A DNA stretch of 64,000 bases from contig NZ_LT840184.1 of NCBI RefSeq assembly GCF_900177425.1, positions 202,308 to 266,307 of the forward strand, written 5' to 3'. The DNA comes from Paenibacillus uliginis N3/975 (GTDB lineage Bacteria > Bacillota > Bacilli > Paenibacillales > Paenibacillaceae). Both the position numbers and the translations under genes were made by a program. The notes beneath the pieces are model-generated. The model saw only the letters and a list, made by a program, of their open reading frames with translations. It searched no databases and was not told where the DNA came from. Below, in pieces: positions 1 to 7,771 of this stretch (position 1 is the stretch's first letter; each line of letters opens with the position of its first letter).

Positions 1-71
1 TCATGTACAGGTCCACCTCTCTCATAAATATGTATTATGTTGTATTTATCAAAAATCCAGCATCCTTGCAA
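1..71 (-). promoter_or_regulatory. promoter and RBS of a gene leaving the window on the left
   Basis: On the minus strand TTGCAA (71-66) and TAAATA (48-43) are 17 bases apart, like a sigma-A promoter. A GAGGTGG ribosome binding site (19-13) precedes an ATG at 4-2 that would open a reading frame running out of the window. Only the start codon is present, so nothing can be said about the product. The inference rests on spacing alone. Confidence 0.35.
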
Positions 72-154
72 GTTAAAATTTATACATCAATGATAATTAT
101 ATATACATTTTTACCTAAAAAATGCTTTCAGAAAGTATACGATTAGTGCAAATA

Positions 155-178
155 AACAGCGATCTTAGGATCGCTGTT
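155..178 (-). terminator. rho-independent terminator of the small 43-aa gene
   Basis: A perfect 10-bp inverted repeat (AACAGCGATC and its complement, short loop) lies directly downstream of the stop codon of the small minus-strand gene. The minus strand continues into a short T-rich tract. Confidence 0.7.
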
Positions 179-193
179 CTGCTCATCGGCGGT

Positions 194-325
194 TTACTTC
201 TTCGTACCGTGCTGTTTTGTAGGTAATTGTGCATTCGGCGTACCCTTACCGTGATTTTCCTTGTTATGACGGGCTTTTTCGGCATTATCTTTCATCTTTT
301 CTACGAATTCATGTGTGTTTTCCAT
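194..325 (-). CDS. small hydrophilic protein, DUF4023-like
   Basis: A 43-residue, very hydrophilic, Lys/His/Asn-rich protein. It starts MENTHEFVEKMKDNAEKAR and carries a GKGTPNAQLPTKQH-type tail. I chose the ATG at 325 because AAAGGAGG lies just upstream; the frame is open further but has no ribosome site there. The composition and the N-terminal EFVEK pattern resemble the small DUF4023 proteins of Bacillus and Paenibacillus as I recall them. Their function is unknown; small basic proteins of this kind in spore formers are sometimes spore-associated, but nothing here shows that. It is a single gene with its own terminator. Confidence 0.7.
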   Translation of the reverse strand: MENTHEFVEKMKDNAEKARHNKENHGKGTPNAQLPTKQHGTKK

Positions 326-573
326 GATGAAATCCTCCTTTAAAATGGGATCTGCCGGGTTTCGGCATCGTTCCTGTTTACTATATCCCAATTAGTAAAA
401 TTGTATTGATAATGTGAATTTTTATGAAGCTGTTACATGAAGTTTACACCGGTCATAAAACTTTCCTATCATGTGGTGAAAAAATAGTGATGACAGCGCT
501 CTATTTGTGAAATAGGAGTCGAAAAGTACTAAACAAACTCAGCAAATTGATGTTAAATCCACAAATATAACAA

Positions 574-603
574 ACCCGTGAAAAGCCTAAGCTTCTCACG
601 GGT
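574..603 (-). terminator. terminator after the haem monooxygenase gene
   Basis: ACCCGTGA and TCACGGGT form an 8-bp outer stem with a further AAGC/GCTT pairing inside. It sits just beyond the minus-strand stop at 612 and is followed on that strand by a T-rich run. Confidence 0.7.
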
Positions 604-611
604 AACAAGGG

Positions 612-923
612 TTAACCTATAGGTGGGTTGCTGACAAGTAACTCATATTTATTGAGGGAAGCACCCAGAATAAACTCGCTGCCTCCTCCGCGGTGTGACT
701 GACGGAAGGATTCGCTGGAAGTCCAGCCTTTAAAAGCTTCCTCGTTCTCCCACACCGTACAAATCTTGAGTTCCTCGGCTTCGGCACCTTCCTTGGCCTC
801 ATGCCATACTTCCATCCGGATGAACCCCGACATCTCCTGTACGCCTTTCGCCTGCGCGAACCGCTCGGATAGTTCCTTGCCATGTCCTGGTTTGACTTTG
901 ATCGAATTCGTTACTACCAGCAT
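612..923 (-). CDS. IsdG/HmoA-type haem-degrading monooxygenase
   Basis: A 103-residue antibiotic-biosynthesis-monooxygenase (ABM) fold protein, the usual length for the IsdG/HmoA family. These cytosolic dimers open the haem ring and release iron. The family's catalytic Asn-Trp-His triad appears to be present as Asn6 (in VVTNSIKV), Trp67 (in FKGWTSS) and His77 (in RQSHRGG). AAGGAGG precedes the ATG at 923. The gene is monocistronic with its own terminator; no haem uptake genes or clear Fur box adjoin it. The family is well supported; whether it acts on haem rather than another substrate is inferred from the triad. Confidence 0.88.
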   Translation of the reverse strand: MLVVTNSIKVKPGHGKELSERFAQAKGVQEMSGFIRMEVWHEAKEGAEAEELKICTVWENEEAFKGWTSSESFRQSHRGGGSEFILGASLNKYELLVSNPPIG

Positions 924-1050
924 TTTTGTTCCTCCTTAGGCTGTAATCCGGCTTACCTTATCCGGTATGTCAGTCGATGATATATCTGCATGTCCATTAT
1001 ACCTTATGGGGGCAGGCGATTTCATCTTGGAGGAATCACCCCGAGGCTCC

Positions 1051-2262
1051 TCAAGAAGAGGAAGCCTCTGTCTGAATTGGAGGACTCTTAGGTTTCTTTG
1101 GCTTCGCCTGCCCGCTCCATGACCAATAGGTACCGATACGCAACAGGAACTCGATTGGACCTGTTCGGAAACGGTTCAGATACAGCAGACTGCACATGGC
1201 CTGAGCTATATAGATACCGAGTGCAATTAAGATGCCAGTCAAAACACCGAGTCTACCGAACATTCCAAGCCCGTATCCGTAAAAGATCGTTGTACAGATG
1301 ACGGTTTGCATGAGATAGTTCGTCAACGACATCCGGCCAACCGCTTCAAATGAACGGAAGACAACATTTCTGTTGGAAGAGAGGGCATAAATATAGGCAA
1401 ACAGATAAATGTATCCAAGCGCTAGAATTTGAGCGCCTGCCATGTGCAAAATCCCACTCCATGCATGGCTAGAGCCGAGCATGATTGATGCCGTTTTTGC
1501 GGCGATACCGAACGGGACAAACATGATCGCGTACCGCAGATACGATCCTTTTTCCTGTTCCGGAGATATAAATTTACCGCGTTTGGCCGCAGCCATCCCG
1601 AACAGGAACAAGGCTCCGAGAATAAGGGGGGTCAGAAGCAATATAAAGAACATCATCCCGCCAGGCAGACCAAGTGGATCTGAAGTATTCCGGTGGTTCA
1701 TAATTTCTGAATAGGTCCCGGTACCATATAAATTGATTGTCTCCCTAACGTGGGTCTCCATACGCATTACATCCTCAGGAGACGCTGCGGAGGTACCACC
1801 ATAGCTGATCCCGATGCTAAGAAGAAGGAAAATAATACCCCAGATCATTAAAGTCTTCGGCTTCCGGTTTACAAATAATAGAAGGAAAAAACTGATGCCA
1901 CCGTAGAAGAGCAGAATATCGCCATCCCAGAGCATAGAATGCGCAAAACCGAGAGCAATCAGCAATATCGAACGTCTTACCACGTTACGCCCGTATTTCA
2001 GACCCTTGGCATTCATACTCTCTTTCATCTTAATCATGCTGTACCCGAACAGGAACGTAAAGATCGGCATGAAGCTGCCTTCGACAAATATTTTTAACAT
2101 ATCATGACCGATCAAATCCAAGGATGAAGGTTTAAACAACCACATTTCATCTTTTCCGAACATACCGTATTGAAAAATTAGCATATTGGCCATCAAAATG
2201 CCCAGTAAGCTGAAGCCCCGAATCGCATCAACAGCGACAGCTCTTTTCCGTGGATTTCCCAC
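1051..2262 (-). CDS. DUF418 family (YeiB-like) membrane protein
   Basis: About 403 residues with roughly nine or ten hydrophobic segments. The opening has the AVDAIRGFSLLGILMANM signature of DUF418/YeiB proteins. The C-terminal third contains the conserved AVGRMSLTNYLMQT-type segment. Function is unknown; the family has been suggested to have acyltransferase-like or transport roles, but nothing here decides it. I placed the start at the GTG at 2262 because AGAGGTG lies six bases upstream; another in-frame GTG at 2271 is too close to that site. It is divergent from the two-component pair at 2403. Confidence 0.85.
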   Translation of the reverse strand: MGNPRKRAVAVDAIRGFSLLGILMANMLIFQYGMFGKDEMWLFKPSSLDLIGHDMLKIFVEGSFMPIFTFLFGYSMIKMKESMNAKGLKYGRNVVRRSILLIALGFAHSMLWDGDILLFYGGISFFLLLFVNRKPKTLMIWGIIFLLLSIGISYGGTSAASPEDVMRMETHVRETINLYGTGTYSEIMNHRNTSDPLGLPGGMMFFILLLTPLILGALFLFGMAAAKRGKFISPEQEKGSYLRYAIMFVPFGIAAKTASIMLGSSHAWSGILHMAGAQILALGYIYLFAYIYALSSNRNVVFRSFEAVGRMSLTNYLMQTVICTTIFYGYGLGMFGRLGVLTGILIALGIYIAQAMCSLLYLNRFRTGPIEFLLRIGTYWSWSGQAKPKKPKSPPIQTEASSS

Positions 2263-2402
2263 ATTAATCACCTCTTGGAATTCAGTATATCGTCCTAACT
2301 TAAATTACTCAGAAACGGCAACCTAACTTTTTCTTAACGATAGGATGATTGTTTAACTGCTGTTAAGGTTGTTGTGCTAGCATGGTATCGGGTGAAGATA
2401 AT

Positions 2403-3125
2403 ATGGAAAACACAAAAATTTTAATCGTTGATGATGAACCGGCTATTGTAAAAATGCTGCAGATGGTACTTCGCAAGGAAGGTTTTAACCGTATCTATAC
2501 AGCTGGCAGCTGCGCTGAGGCGCTTCGCGAAATGGAAGTGCACCGGGCTGATATTGTGCTCCTGGATGTTATGCTGCCAGACGGAAGCGGATTTGATATC
2601 TGTTCGAGGCTTCGGACGTTTGGAAGTCCGCATGTTTTATTTCTGACAGCTAAGGCGTCCGACCTGGATGTGCTGACCGGCTTCGCCATGGGCGGGGACG
2701 ACTATGTGACAAAACCGTTTAATCCGCTTGAGATTGCTGCGCGCATTAAGGCCCGGCTTCGGCGGGGCGGATGGGGTAACACAGGAGTTCAGGTACAGGA
2801 ACAGCCGATACAGCGAGTGTGGGATTTCGGCCGCTTTGTACTGGATGAGACGGCAGGAGAGTTGAAGGTGCTCGGTGATCCGGTGCCTTGTCCAGCCCAG
2901 GTGTTTCAGCTGCTGTTATACTTTTGCAAGCATCCTGGCGTTGTTTTTTCCAAGTCACAGTTGTATGAGGCGGTGTGGGGAATTGATGGGATGGGTGAGG
3001 ACAACACCGTAATGGTACATATCCGCCGAATCCGGGAACGGATAGAAGAGAACCCGAGTGATCCACAATATTTGGTCACAGTTCGTGGGTTAGGCTACAA
3101 GTTGGTTAAGGAGTCAAAAAGATGA
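2403..3125 (+). CDS. OmpR/PhoB-family response regulator
   Basis: A 240-residue regulator with an N-terminal receiver domain (about 1-120) and a C-terminal winged helix (about 140-238). The phospho-acceptor is Asp55 in LLDVMLPDGSG; the conserved Lys is in YVTKPFNPLE. The winged helix ends in the typical TVRGLGYKL. The ATG at 2403 has a GGGTGA site nearby; the in-frame ATG at 2382 has none. The stop overlaps the start of the histidine kinase (ATGA), so the two are translationally coupled and surely partners. TTAAC-like repeats just upstream could be an autoregulatory site. The signal sensed is not evident from the neighbours. Confidence 0.92.
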   Translation: MENTKILIVDDEPAIVKMLQMVLRKEGFNRIYTAGSCAEALREMEVHRADIVLLDVMLPDGSGFDICSRLRTFGSPHVLFLTAKASDLDVLTGFAMGGDDYVTKPFNPLEIAARIKARLRRGGWGNTGVQVQEQPIQRVWDFGRFVLDETAGELKVLGDPVPCPAQVFQLLLYFCKHPGVVFSKSQLYEAVWGIDGMGEDNTVMVHIRRIRERIEENPSDPQYLVTVRGLGYKLVKESKR

Positions 3126-4861
3126 AGGTAAGCAGACGACTTGCGTTTCATTTTACATATCAGCTGGTTGCCTTCTCGCTGTTCATGTTCATGCTTCTCG
3201 TTACGCTTTTGTTTGTGTTGACCAAGCATGTCGCGAACGAGGAAATTCGGCGCAACTTTCCTTCGGGTGTTCTAACCAGTATAACGTCGGAAACGGTGAC
3301 GGAGAATGGCGTTGTCAATCTGCAAGGATATTGGAAAGAGCTTCTATATGAGCGGAATATGTGGCTCCAGGTGGTTGACATGAAAGGCCGCGTTATCCAT
3401 GCTACGAACACGCCTAAGGATGTGCCTTCGTCATATTCAGTTAGCCAGTTGCTGGAAATCAAGGAGGAGCGGCGACTTGGCAAATATACGATGGGGTTGG
3501 AGATGGATCTGACATATAAGGATCCCTTGTTGTTCTTGCTAGGTGGGGTAAATGAAAGTACGGACCGGCTGAGATCCTGGTTTACAGAGTATCAAGCTGG
3601 CGGCTTGCTGGATTCGTCAAAGAAAGAGCGGTTGGAACAAGAGGTCCGAAGAGCAGGAGGCTATCTGTATATCATCGATGGGGAAGGGGCCATCAAGCAG
3701 AAGATTGGTGAGGCTATTGGTGACAAAAAGAGCTATCATCCACTTGAACTAATGTCGATGCAGGAAGCGCCGGGTACCTATGCAACGAATGCGAATGTGT
3801 ACTGGGACCAGGCCAGTGGAATGACCTGGGTGTATCATACGCCGTATGATACGATCGGCAAGCAGCCGATCATGAACCAGCTTCTAAGCGTTGTGGTGTG
3901 GATATGCATCGTCGTGTTAGTCGCTGCGTTAGCTATGTCGATCTGGCATGGATACCGATACAGCCGTCCGCTGTTGCTGTTTACCGGATGGTTCGAGCGG
4001 ATGGGCAGCGGCTCCTACGAGGAAGTGCTCACCCCCAAAGACCGTAAGAAAGTATTCCGAAAGAACGGGAAGCTGCGAATGCCCTACAAGCTGTACAAGG
4101 AAGTTATTCATTCCTTCTATCATATGGCCGAGCAGCTGGCAGCAACCGAGAGAGAGCGGAAGGCACTGGAACAAAACCGGGAGGAATGGATGTCCGGTAT
4201 CTCTCATGATCTTCGAACCCCCCTGTCTTCCATTCAAGGATACGGCTACATGCTGGAAAGCGCAGCGGAAGACTGGAGCCCAGGCGAACTGCGTGAGATG
4301 GGAACCGTCATACGGGAAAAAGGGGACTACATGCTGGAGCTTATTGATGATTTCTCGCTTGTATTCAGGCTGAAGACAGAAATCCAACCGCAGGATATGT
4401 GCCCGCTTGATCTGAATGAGCTTGTCCGCCGCGGTGTGTTGAAATACGTCAACGACGCAACGCTTGACGGCGTGACGTTTCAGTTCGAAGGCGGTGATGA
4501 GCCGGTGCTTACGGCTGGTAGTGCCAAATGGCTTCATCGTCTGATGGATAACCTGATCTCCAATGCCGTTAAGCATAACCCACCCGGGGTTACGGTTACA
4601 GTTGGTGTGGAGAAGCGTGCCAATTCTGCTGCGATCGTAGTGAAGGACGACGGTGTTGGTATGGACGAGGAAACGAAGCGGAGCCTGTTTGAACGTTATT
4701 ACCGTGGGACGAACACGGAGGGAAGCATCGATGGATCAGGCCTTGGGATGAGCATTGCAAAAGCTATCGTGGAAGCCCATCACGGGACAGTAGAGATCCA
4801 ATCGGAGATCGGAAAAGGAACCTGCATCAGGGTTATTTTGCCCCGGGGTTTGAAAGATTAA
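3122..4861 (+). CDS. membrane sensor histidine kinase
   Basis: A 579-residue kinase. A transmembrane helix near residues 12-35, an extracytoplasmic sensor of about 210 residues and a second helix near 250-270 precede the cytoplasmic kinase. His362 in GISHDLRTPLSS is the autophosphorylated residue. The ATP-binding domain shows an N box (DNLISNAVKHN), DDGVGMD and GSGLGMSIAKA. The start codon overlaps the stop of the response regulator. The outer sensor has no motif I recognise, so the stimulus is unknown. A terminator follows. Confidence 0.92.
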   Translation: MKVSRRLAFHFTYQLVAFSLFMFMLLVTLLFVLTKHVANEEIRRNFPSGVLTSITSETVTENGVVNLQGYWKELLYERNMWLQVVDMKGRVIHATNTPKDVPSSYSVSQLLEIKEERRLGKYTMGLEMDLTYKDPLLFLLGGVNESTDRLRSWFTEYQAGGLLDSSKKERLEQEVRRAGGYLYIIDGEGAIKQKIGEAIGDKKSYHPLELMSMQEAPGTYATNANVYWDQASGMTWVYHTPYDTIGKQPIMNQLLSVVVWICIVVLVAALAMSIWHGYRYSRPLLLFTGWFERMGSGSYEEVLTPKDRKKVFRKNGKLRMPYKLYKEVIHSFYHMAEQLAATERERKALEQNREEWMSGISHDLRTPLSSIQGYGYMLESAAEDWSPGELREMGTVIREKGDYMLELIDDFSLVFRLKTEIQPQDMCPLDLNELVRRGVLKYVNDATLDGVTFQFEGGDEPVLTAGSAKWLHRLMDNLISNAVKHNPPGVTVTVGVEKRANSAAIVVKDDGVGMDEETKRSLFERYYRGTNTEGSIDGSGLGMSIAKAIVEAHHGTVEIQSEIGKGTCIRVILPRGLKD

Positions 4862-4883
4862 TGAGCCATTGAATATTTAAGAT

Positions 4884-4931
4884 GAGAGGGCTGTTTCCAT
4901 GCGAGATGCATATGGGAAACAGCTCCTTTTT
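4884..4931 (+). terminator. terminator of the first two-component operon
   Basis: GCTGTTTCC pairs with GGAAACAGC and is followed by TCCTTTTTG, 25 bases after the kinase stop codon. Confidence 0.7.
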
Positions 4932-4971
4932 GTGTGGATCCGAAGCTATGAAGTTTCGAAAGCTGTGATAT

Positions 4972-5352
4972 TCAACTAGTTGTTGAGAAAAAGCCGGAGG
5001 GATAATATTCATCCTCTTCAATCTCAACATCGGGATAACGCCTAAATACGGATTCAAATGATTTGTCTTCAATGAGATCATGAATAACCTGTTCAATCCG
5101 TTCCCTGGTCACTATGTCGATTAACACCATATCACTCGACCAAAAATAAGCGCCGTTCATGCATTCGCCTGTCTGATTGTTCTTTTCCCGTAAGGTCTGA
5201 ATGTTGTTATATGTAAAAAAGGTGGCGATCCACTTTGAACGGTCAGGAAATACAATGATGACATCCGAATTCGTATCTGTCTCATCTCATGTTCCTTTAG
5301 CCCATTTCTCTGCTTCAATCCAAATATACATCTTCTTGTTAATATCTTTCAT
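4972..5352 (-). pseudogene. hypothetical gene interrupted by an in-frame TGA
   Basis: A 127-codon frame runs from an ATG at 5352, with a strong GGGGGCGGAGAG site in front, to a stop at 4972. It is broken only by one TGA at 5289-5287, codon 22. Both sides read like real protein: MKDINKKMYIWIEAEKWAKG before it, then an acidic, aromatic-rich stretch with VIIVFPDRSKWIATFF and DVEIEEDEYYPSGFF. The intact protein would be about 126 residues of unknown function. The upstream part, the ribosome site and the unbroken frame argue that this is one gene with a point mutation (perhaps TGG to TGA) or a sequencing error. An internal ATG at 5160 could start only the last 62 residues. Confidence 0.6.
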
Positions 5353-5510
5353 GACTCTCCGCCCCCTTTAATGCTTGAAATAAGTATATCAAGTATAGTT
5401 ATGGATTAAGTGAGTCAAAACAGCAATTAGTGTTTGACGGCTAACTAATGGCTAGTGCTGATACGATGCGCTTACCCATATTGATACTGATTTTTATACA
5501 ATTCTACGGC

Positions 5511-5560
5511 TAACGGACACCACATCCCTTATTTGGTGAAAAATTAGCCGGTTTGAATTC
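5511..5560 (+). repeat. 50-bp intergenic repeat, copy A
   Basis: The unit begins TAACGGACACCA and carries CTTATTTGG around position 18. A second unit of the same length follows at once (5561-5610), and two inverted units lie on the other side of the insertion sequence. Confidence 0.6.
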
Positions 5561-5610
5561 TAACGGACACCAGCGACCTTATTTCGGAAAAAGTAGGCGA
5601 AACCTTTATA
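5561..5610 (+). repeat. 50-bp intergenic repeat, copy B
   Basis: It shares TAACGGACACCA and CTTATTT with copy A at the same offsets. It ends where the left inverted repeat of the IS3 element begins. Confidence 0.6.
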
Positions 5611-5677
5611 GCCCCCTAATCCAATTGGACACTCCAAGGTACCTCAGATACACTAAAAAGAAATGAGGAGTCCGTCC

Positions 5678-6001
5678 ATGAAAAGACGATTTCGATGCCC
5701 GGTTGAGGCGAAAAAAGAGTATGTCGTAGAGGTGCTGTCTGGTTACCGGACAGAGATCGTTGCGAGAAAACACGGCATGTCTCCCAAAACGTTAAGCGGC
5801 TGGGTTCGTCAATATGAGGATGAGGTGGGAGATCTTATGGTCAAAAAGCAGAAAGAAGCCCAAAAAATAGAGCAGGATGCGGCCAAGTTCCAAGAGCTGC
5901 AGCAAAAATATGACGAGGCGATGAAACTGTTGGGGGAGAAGGAACTTGAAAACCACATCCTCAAAGATCTCGTAAAAAAAAAGTATCCCGACTACAAATA
6001 G
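5678..6001 (+). CDS. IS3-family transposase OrfA
   Basis: A 107-residue basic protein with an N-terminal helix-turn-helix of the transposase_8 type (KKEYVVEVLSGYRTEIVARKH then MSPKTLSGWVRQYE). A leucine-zipper-like coiled coil follows (about 60-100, KFQELQQKYDEAMKLL). It binds the terminal repeats. I chose the ATG at 5678 because GAGGAG lies upstream of it and overlaps the earlier in-frame ATG at 5663. Near its end, nine A residues followed by G (5974-5983) form an A_AAA_AAG slip site that would shift ribosomes by -1 into the orfB frame. Confidence 0.88.
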   Translation: MKRRFRCPVEAKKEYVVEVLSGYRTEIVARKHGMSPKTLSGWVRQYEDEVGDLMVKKQKEAQKIEQDAAKFQELQQKYDEAMKLLGEKELENHILKDLVKKKYPDYK

Positions 6002-6057
6002 CCTCCTATTGGATTGAGCAAGGCTATCCGATCCGTACCGTCCTACGGATCTGTGAC

Positions 6058-6918
6058 GTGCCGCGATCCACGTACTATTACCGTTTGAAGCATCCTGAAC
6101 GTCAGCAGCCGATCAGCAACGGACGACCGATCCCGGGCTATTCCTGTGACCAGAACGGAAAGGCCGTCTCGGATACCCGTATTCAAGGGTTTCTTCGTCG
6201 TCTGATCCAAGGCCCTCATGGAGCATCTGGTTACCGGAAACTGACGATTTTGCTGCGCCGAAAGTATAAGCTAGTGATTAACAAAAAGAAGGTATACCGT
6301 CTCTGCAAGTCCTTGGGGATTCTCCTTCCACAACGAGAAAGAACGAACCCTGTTCCCAAAAGAGTAGCGAATAACCGGGTGGTAAATGGCGCCAACCAGT
6401 TGTGGCAGATGGATATTAAGTATGGCTACGTGGCGGGAAAACGTCGGCATTTCTACCTGGCCAGCATTATTGACGTGTTTGACCGCCGAATTGTAGCGTA
6501 CCATCGCGGGAAAACCTGCCACACCCAAGATATCTTACGTACACTCCAGAAAGCGCTCCTTACGCGTAAAGTGTACGGAGATGAGCAGAAGTTGGTTATT
6601 CGTACTGACAATGGCCCCCAGTTCGTCAGCAAGGCGTTCCATGCTTTCTGTGAACAGGCAGGGCTTGAACATGAACGTACTCCGAACCGGACACCGAACA
6701 AGAATGCCTTCATTGAGTCCTACCACAGTATTGTGGAACGCGAGTGCTACCAACGACACTGTTTTGAGGATTATGAGGAAGCCTTTTCGGAAGTAGATCG
6801 GTTCATTCGCTATTACAACAACGAGCGCATTCATGGAAGCCTTCATGACTGGCCACCTAAGGAGTATTTGCGTTTGGTGAACGAAGGAACGATTACTCCT
6901 GCAAAAATTGCGTTATGA
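6058..6918 (+). CDS. IS3-family transposase OrfB (rve integrase core)
   Basis: Carries an N-terminal HTH_21-type segment (GASGYRKLTILLRRKYKLVI) and an integrase catalytic core. The DDE triad is visible in QLWQMDIKYG, IRTDNGPQFVS and NAFIESYHS. The frame is open back to 5983, immediately after the A9G slip site, so the working transposase is probably the OrfAB fusion made by -1 frameshifting; the coordinates given start at an internal GTG that may not be used alone. The C-terminus has the family's YNNERIHGSLHDWPPKEY ending. Confidence 0.88.
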   Translation: MPRSTYYYRLKHPERQQPISNGRPIPGYSCDQNGKAVSDTRIQGFLRRLIQGPHGASGYRKLTILLRRKYKLVINKKKVYRLCKSLGILLPQRERTNPVPKRVANNRVVNGANQLWQMDIKYGYVAGKRRHFYLASIIDVFDRRIVAYHRGKTCHTQDILRTLQKALLTRKVYGDEQKLVIRTDNGPQFVSKAFHAFCEQAGLEHERTPNRTPNKNAFIESYHSIVERECYQRHCFEDYEEAFSEVDRFIRYYNNERIHGSLHDWPPKEYLRLVNEGTITPAKIAL

Positions 6919-6965
6919 TGCGATATCCCGAGAATGAGGTGGCTAGTGTCCAAGATTAGGGGGTT

Positions 6966-7015
6966 AAACCGAAACCGGATGTTTGCACTTGCAATAGCGT
7001 CACCTGTGTCCGTTT
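6966..7015 (-). repeat. 50-bp intergenic repeat, copy C (inverted)
   Basis: Read on the minus strand it starts AAACGGACACAGG and has GCTATT at the same offset as copies A and B. It ends next to the right end of the insertion sequence. Confidence 0.55.
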
Positions 7016-7065
7016 ACATTCGAAATGTCCGAAATCGTCACAAATAGCGGCTCCTGAGTCCGTTT
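7016..7065 (-). repeat. 50-bp intergenic repeat, copy D (inverted)
   Basis: Read on the minus strand it starts AAACGGACTCAGG with GCTATTT at the same offset. It abuts copy C with the same 50-base period. Confidence 0.5.
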
Positions 7066-7217
7066 GCTCTCAAAACTACTTATTGTTCGACAAATAACCA
7101 GTCTTATAGCGAGCAGTGCAGGTATACCTTATGGCGCCATCGCCATTTATTCATCGGTACGATGAAGTCAAAGTCAAGCACTGATTTTGAATTTGAGCCG
7201 GATAAGTATTTTAAGAT

Positions 7218-7360
7218 CTGCTTCGAAGCAGCGGGAGCGTTCGCTAAAAGCTTTCCAAAGGAAAGCTCGCATCGAAAGCATACGCTTGCCCCTGAATTTC
7301 TCCCCCTTAAGAAATAATTCAGGGAAATTCGGGGGCAACAGCGATTGTAGGAATGATTCG
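7218..7360. repeat. palindrome-rich non-coding stretch
   Basis: Contains a perfect 14-bp palindrome CTGCTTCGAAGCAG (7218-7231), AGCTTTCC-AAA-GGAAAGCT (7249-7267), and a longer imperfect inverted repeat around CCCTGAATTTC and AATTCAGGGAAATTC. No convincing gene is seen between 7066 and 7480; the short frames present lack ribosome sites. It looks like a folded intergenic repeat, but I cannot check copy number. Confidence 0.45.
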
Positions 7361-7489
7361 TACGCGCAGCAACTATTATATGTATTAAACATACTCACTC
7401 CTCTGATTGACATACTTGCTTTCAAATATCTCCCACTCTATTGACTTACGACACCAAAGGATTATAATTCTTACAACAACTGAAAAGAT

Positions 7490-7563
7490 TTTTATGTATA
7501 TGCCAGAGAATAAGGCTCAGGCGTCTCTACCAGGTTACCGTAAATGACTTGACTACATAAAAG
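7490..7563 (+). ncRNA. purine riboswitch aptamer, guanine type
   Basis: All parts of the purine aptamer are visible. P1 is TTTATGTA (7491-7498) with TACATAAA (7554-7561). P2 is GCC-A-GAG with CTC-A-GGC; loop 2 ends in GG. Junction 2/3 reads GTCTCTACC. P3 is closed by loop CCGTAAAT, able to kiss loop 2. Junction 3/1 is GAC before P1, so the specificity base (C74 in the xpt RNA) is C, which favours guanine or hypoxanthine over adenine. It lies about 210 bases upstream of adenine deaminase. Downstream TTTATGTA (7660-7667) repeats the 5' strand of P1, and TCTCTC (7651-7656) matches GAGAGA just after P1, so an alternative long stem competing with P1 is possible. Confidence 0.85.
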
Positions 7564-7673
7564 CTGAGAGAAACATCATCCTTCGAGTAAACCGAGGTCT
7601 TACAACACGTTAAAGCCGCGTGACGTATTCGTATGGTATAAATTCAGACTCTCTCTTCCTTTATGTATTGTTG

Positions 7674-7708
7674 ATAACCCGGACAGAAGCGCTGTCCGGG
7701 TTATTTAG
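7674..7708 (+). terminator. leader terminator of the adenine deaminase riboswitch
   Basis: A perfect 13-bp stem (ATAACCCGGACAG and its complement, loop AAGCG) followed by TTAG, between the aptamer and the ade start. It is the likely expression platform; the T tract is short, so partial readthrough is possible. Confidence 0.7.
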
Positions 7709-7771
7709 TGTCTAGTCATGGGGAAACCTGAAGCTATAAAGTTTCGATAATCATAAGGGAGAGTGTCATAT

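Larger units (their letters stand above)
5611..6963 (+). mobile_element. IS3-family insertion sequence, apparently intact
   Basis: About 1.35 kb with two overlapping frames (orfA, orfB) typical of IS3. The ends are imperfect inverted repeats: CCCCCTAATCCAATTGGACACT on the left read against CCCCCTAATCTTGGACACT on the right strand. I found no clear target duplication. It lies between two pairs of 50-bp repeats in opposite orientation. Both frames are open and the DDE residues are present, so it may still be active. Confidence 0.85.

Noticed and set aside
3929..4576. Minus-strand frame inside the first histidine kinase gene
   Set aside because: Complement of conserved kinase motifs, no start signals.
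7187..7444. 85- and 83-residue frames in the palindromic gap after the IS3 element
   Set aside because: They cover inverted repeats on both strands, have no ribosome sites and no protein-like composition.
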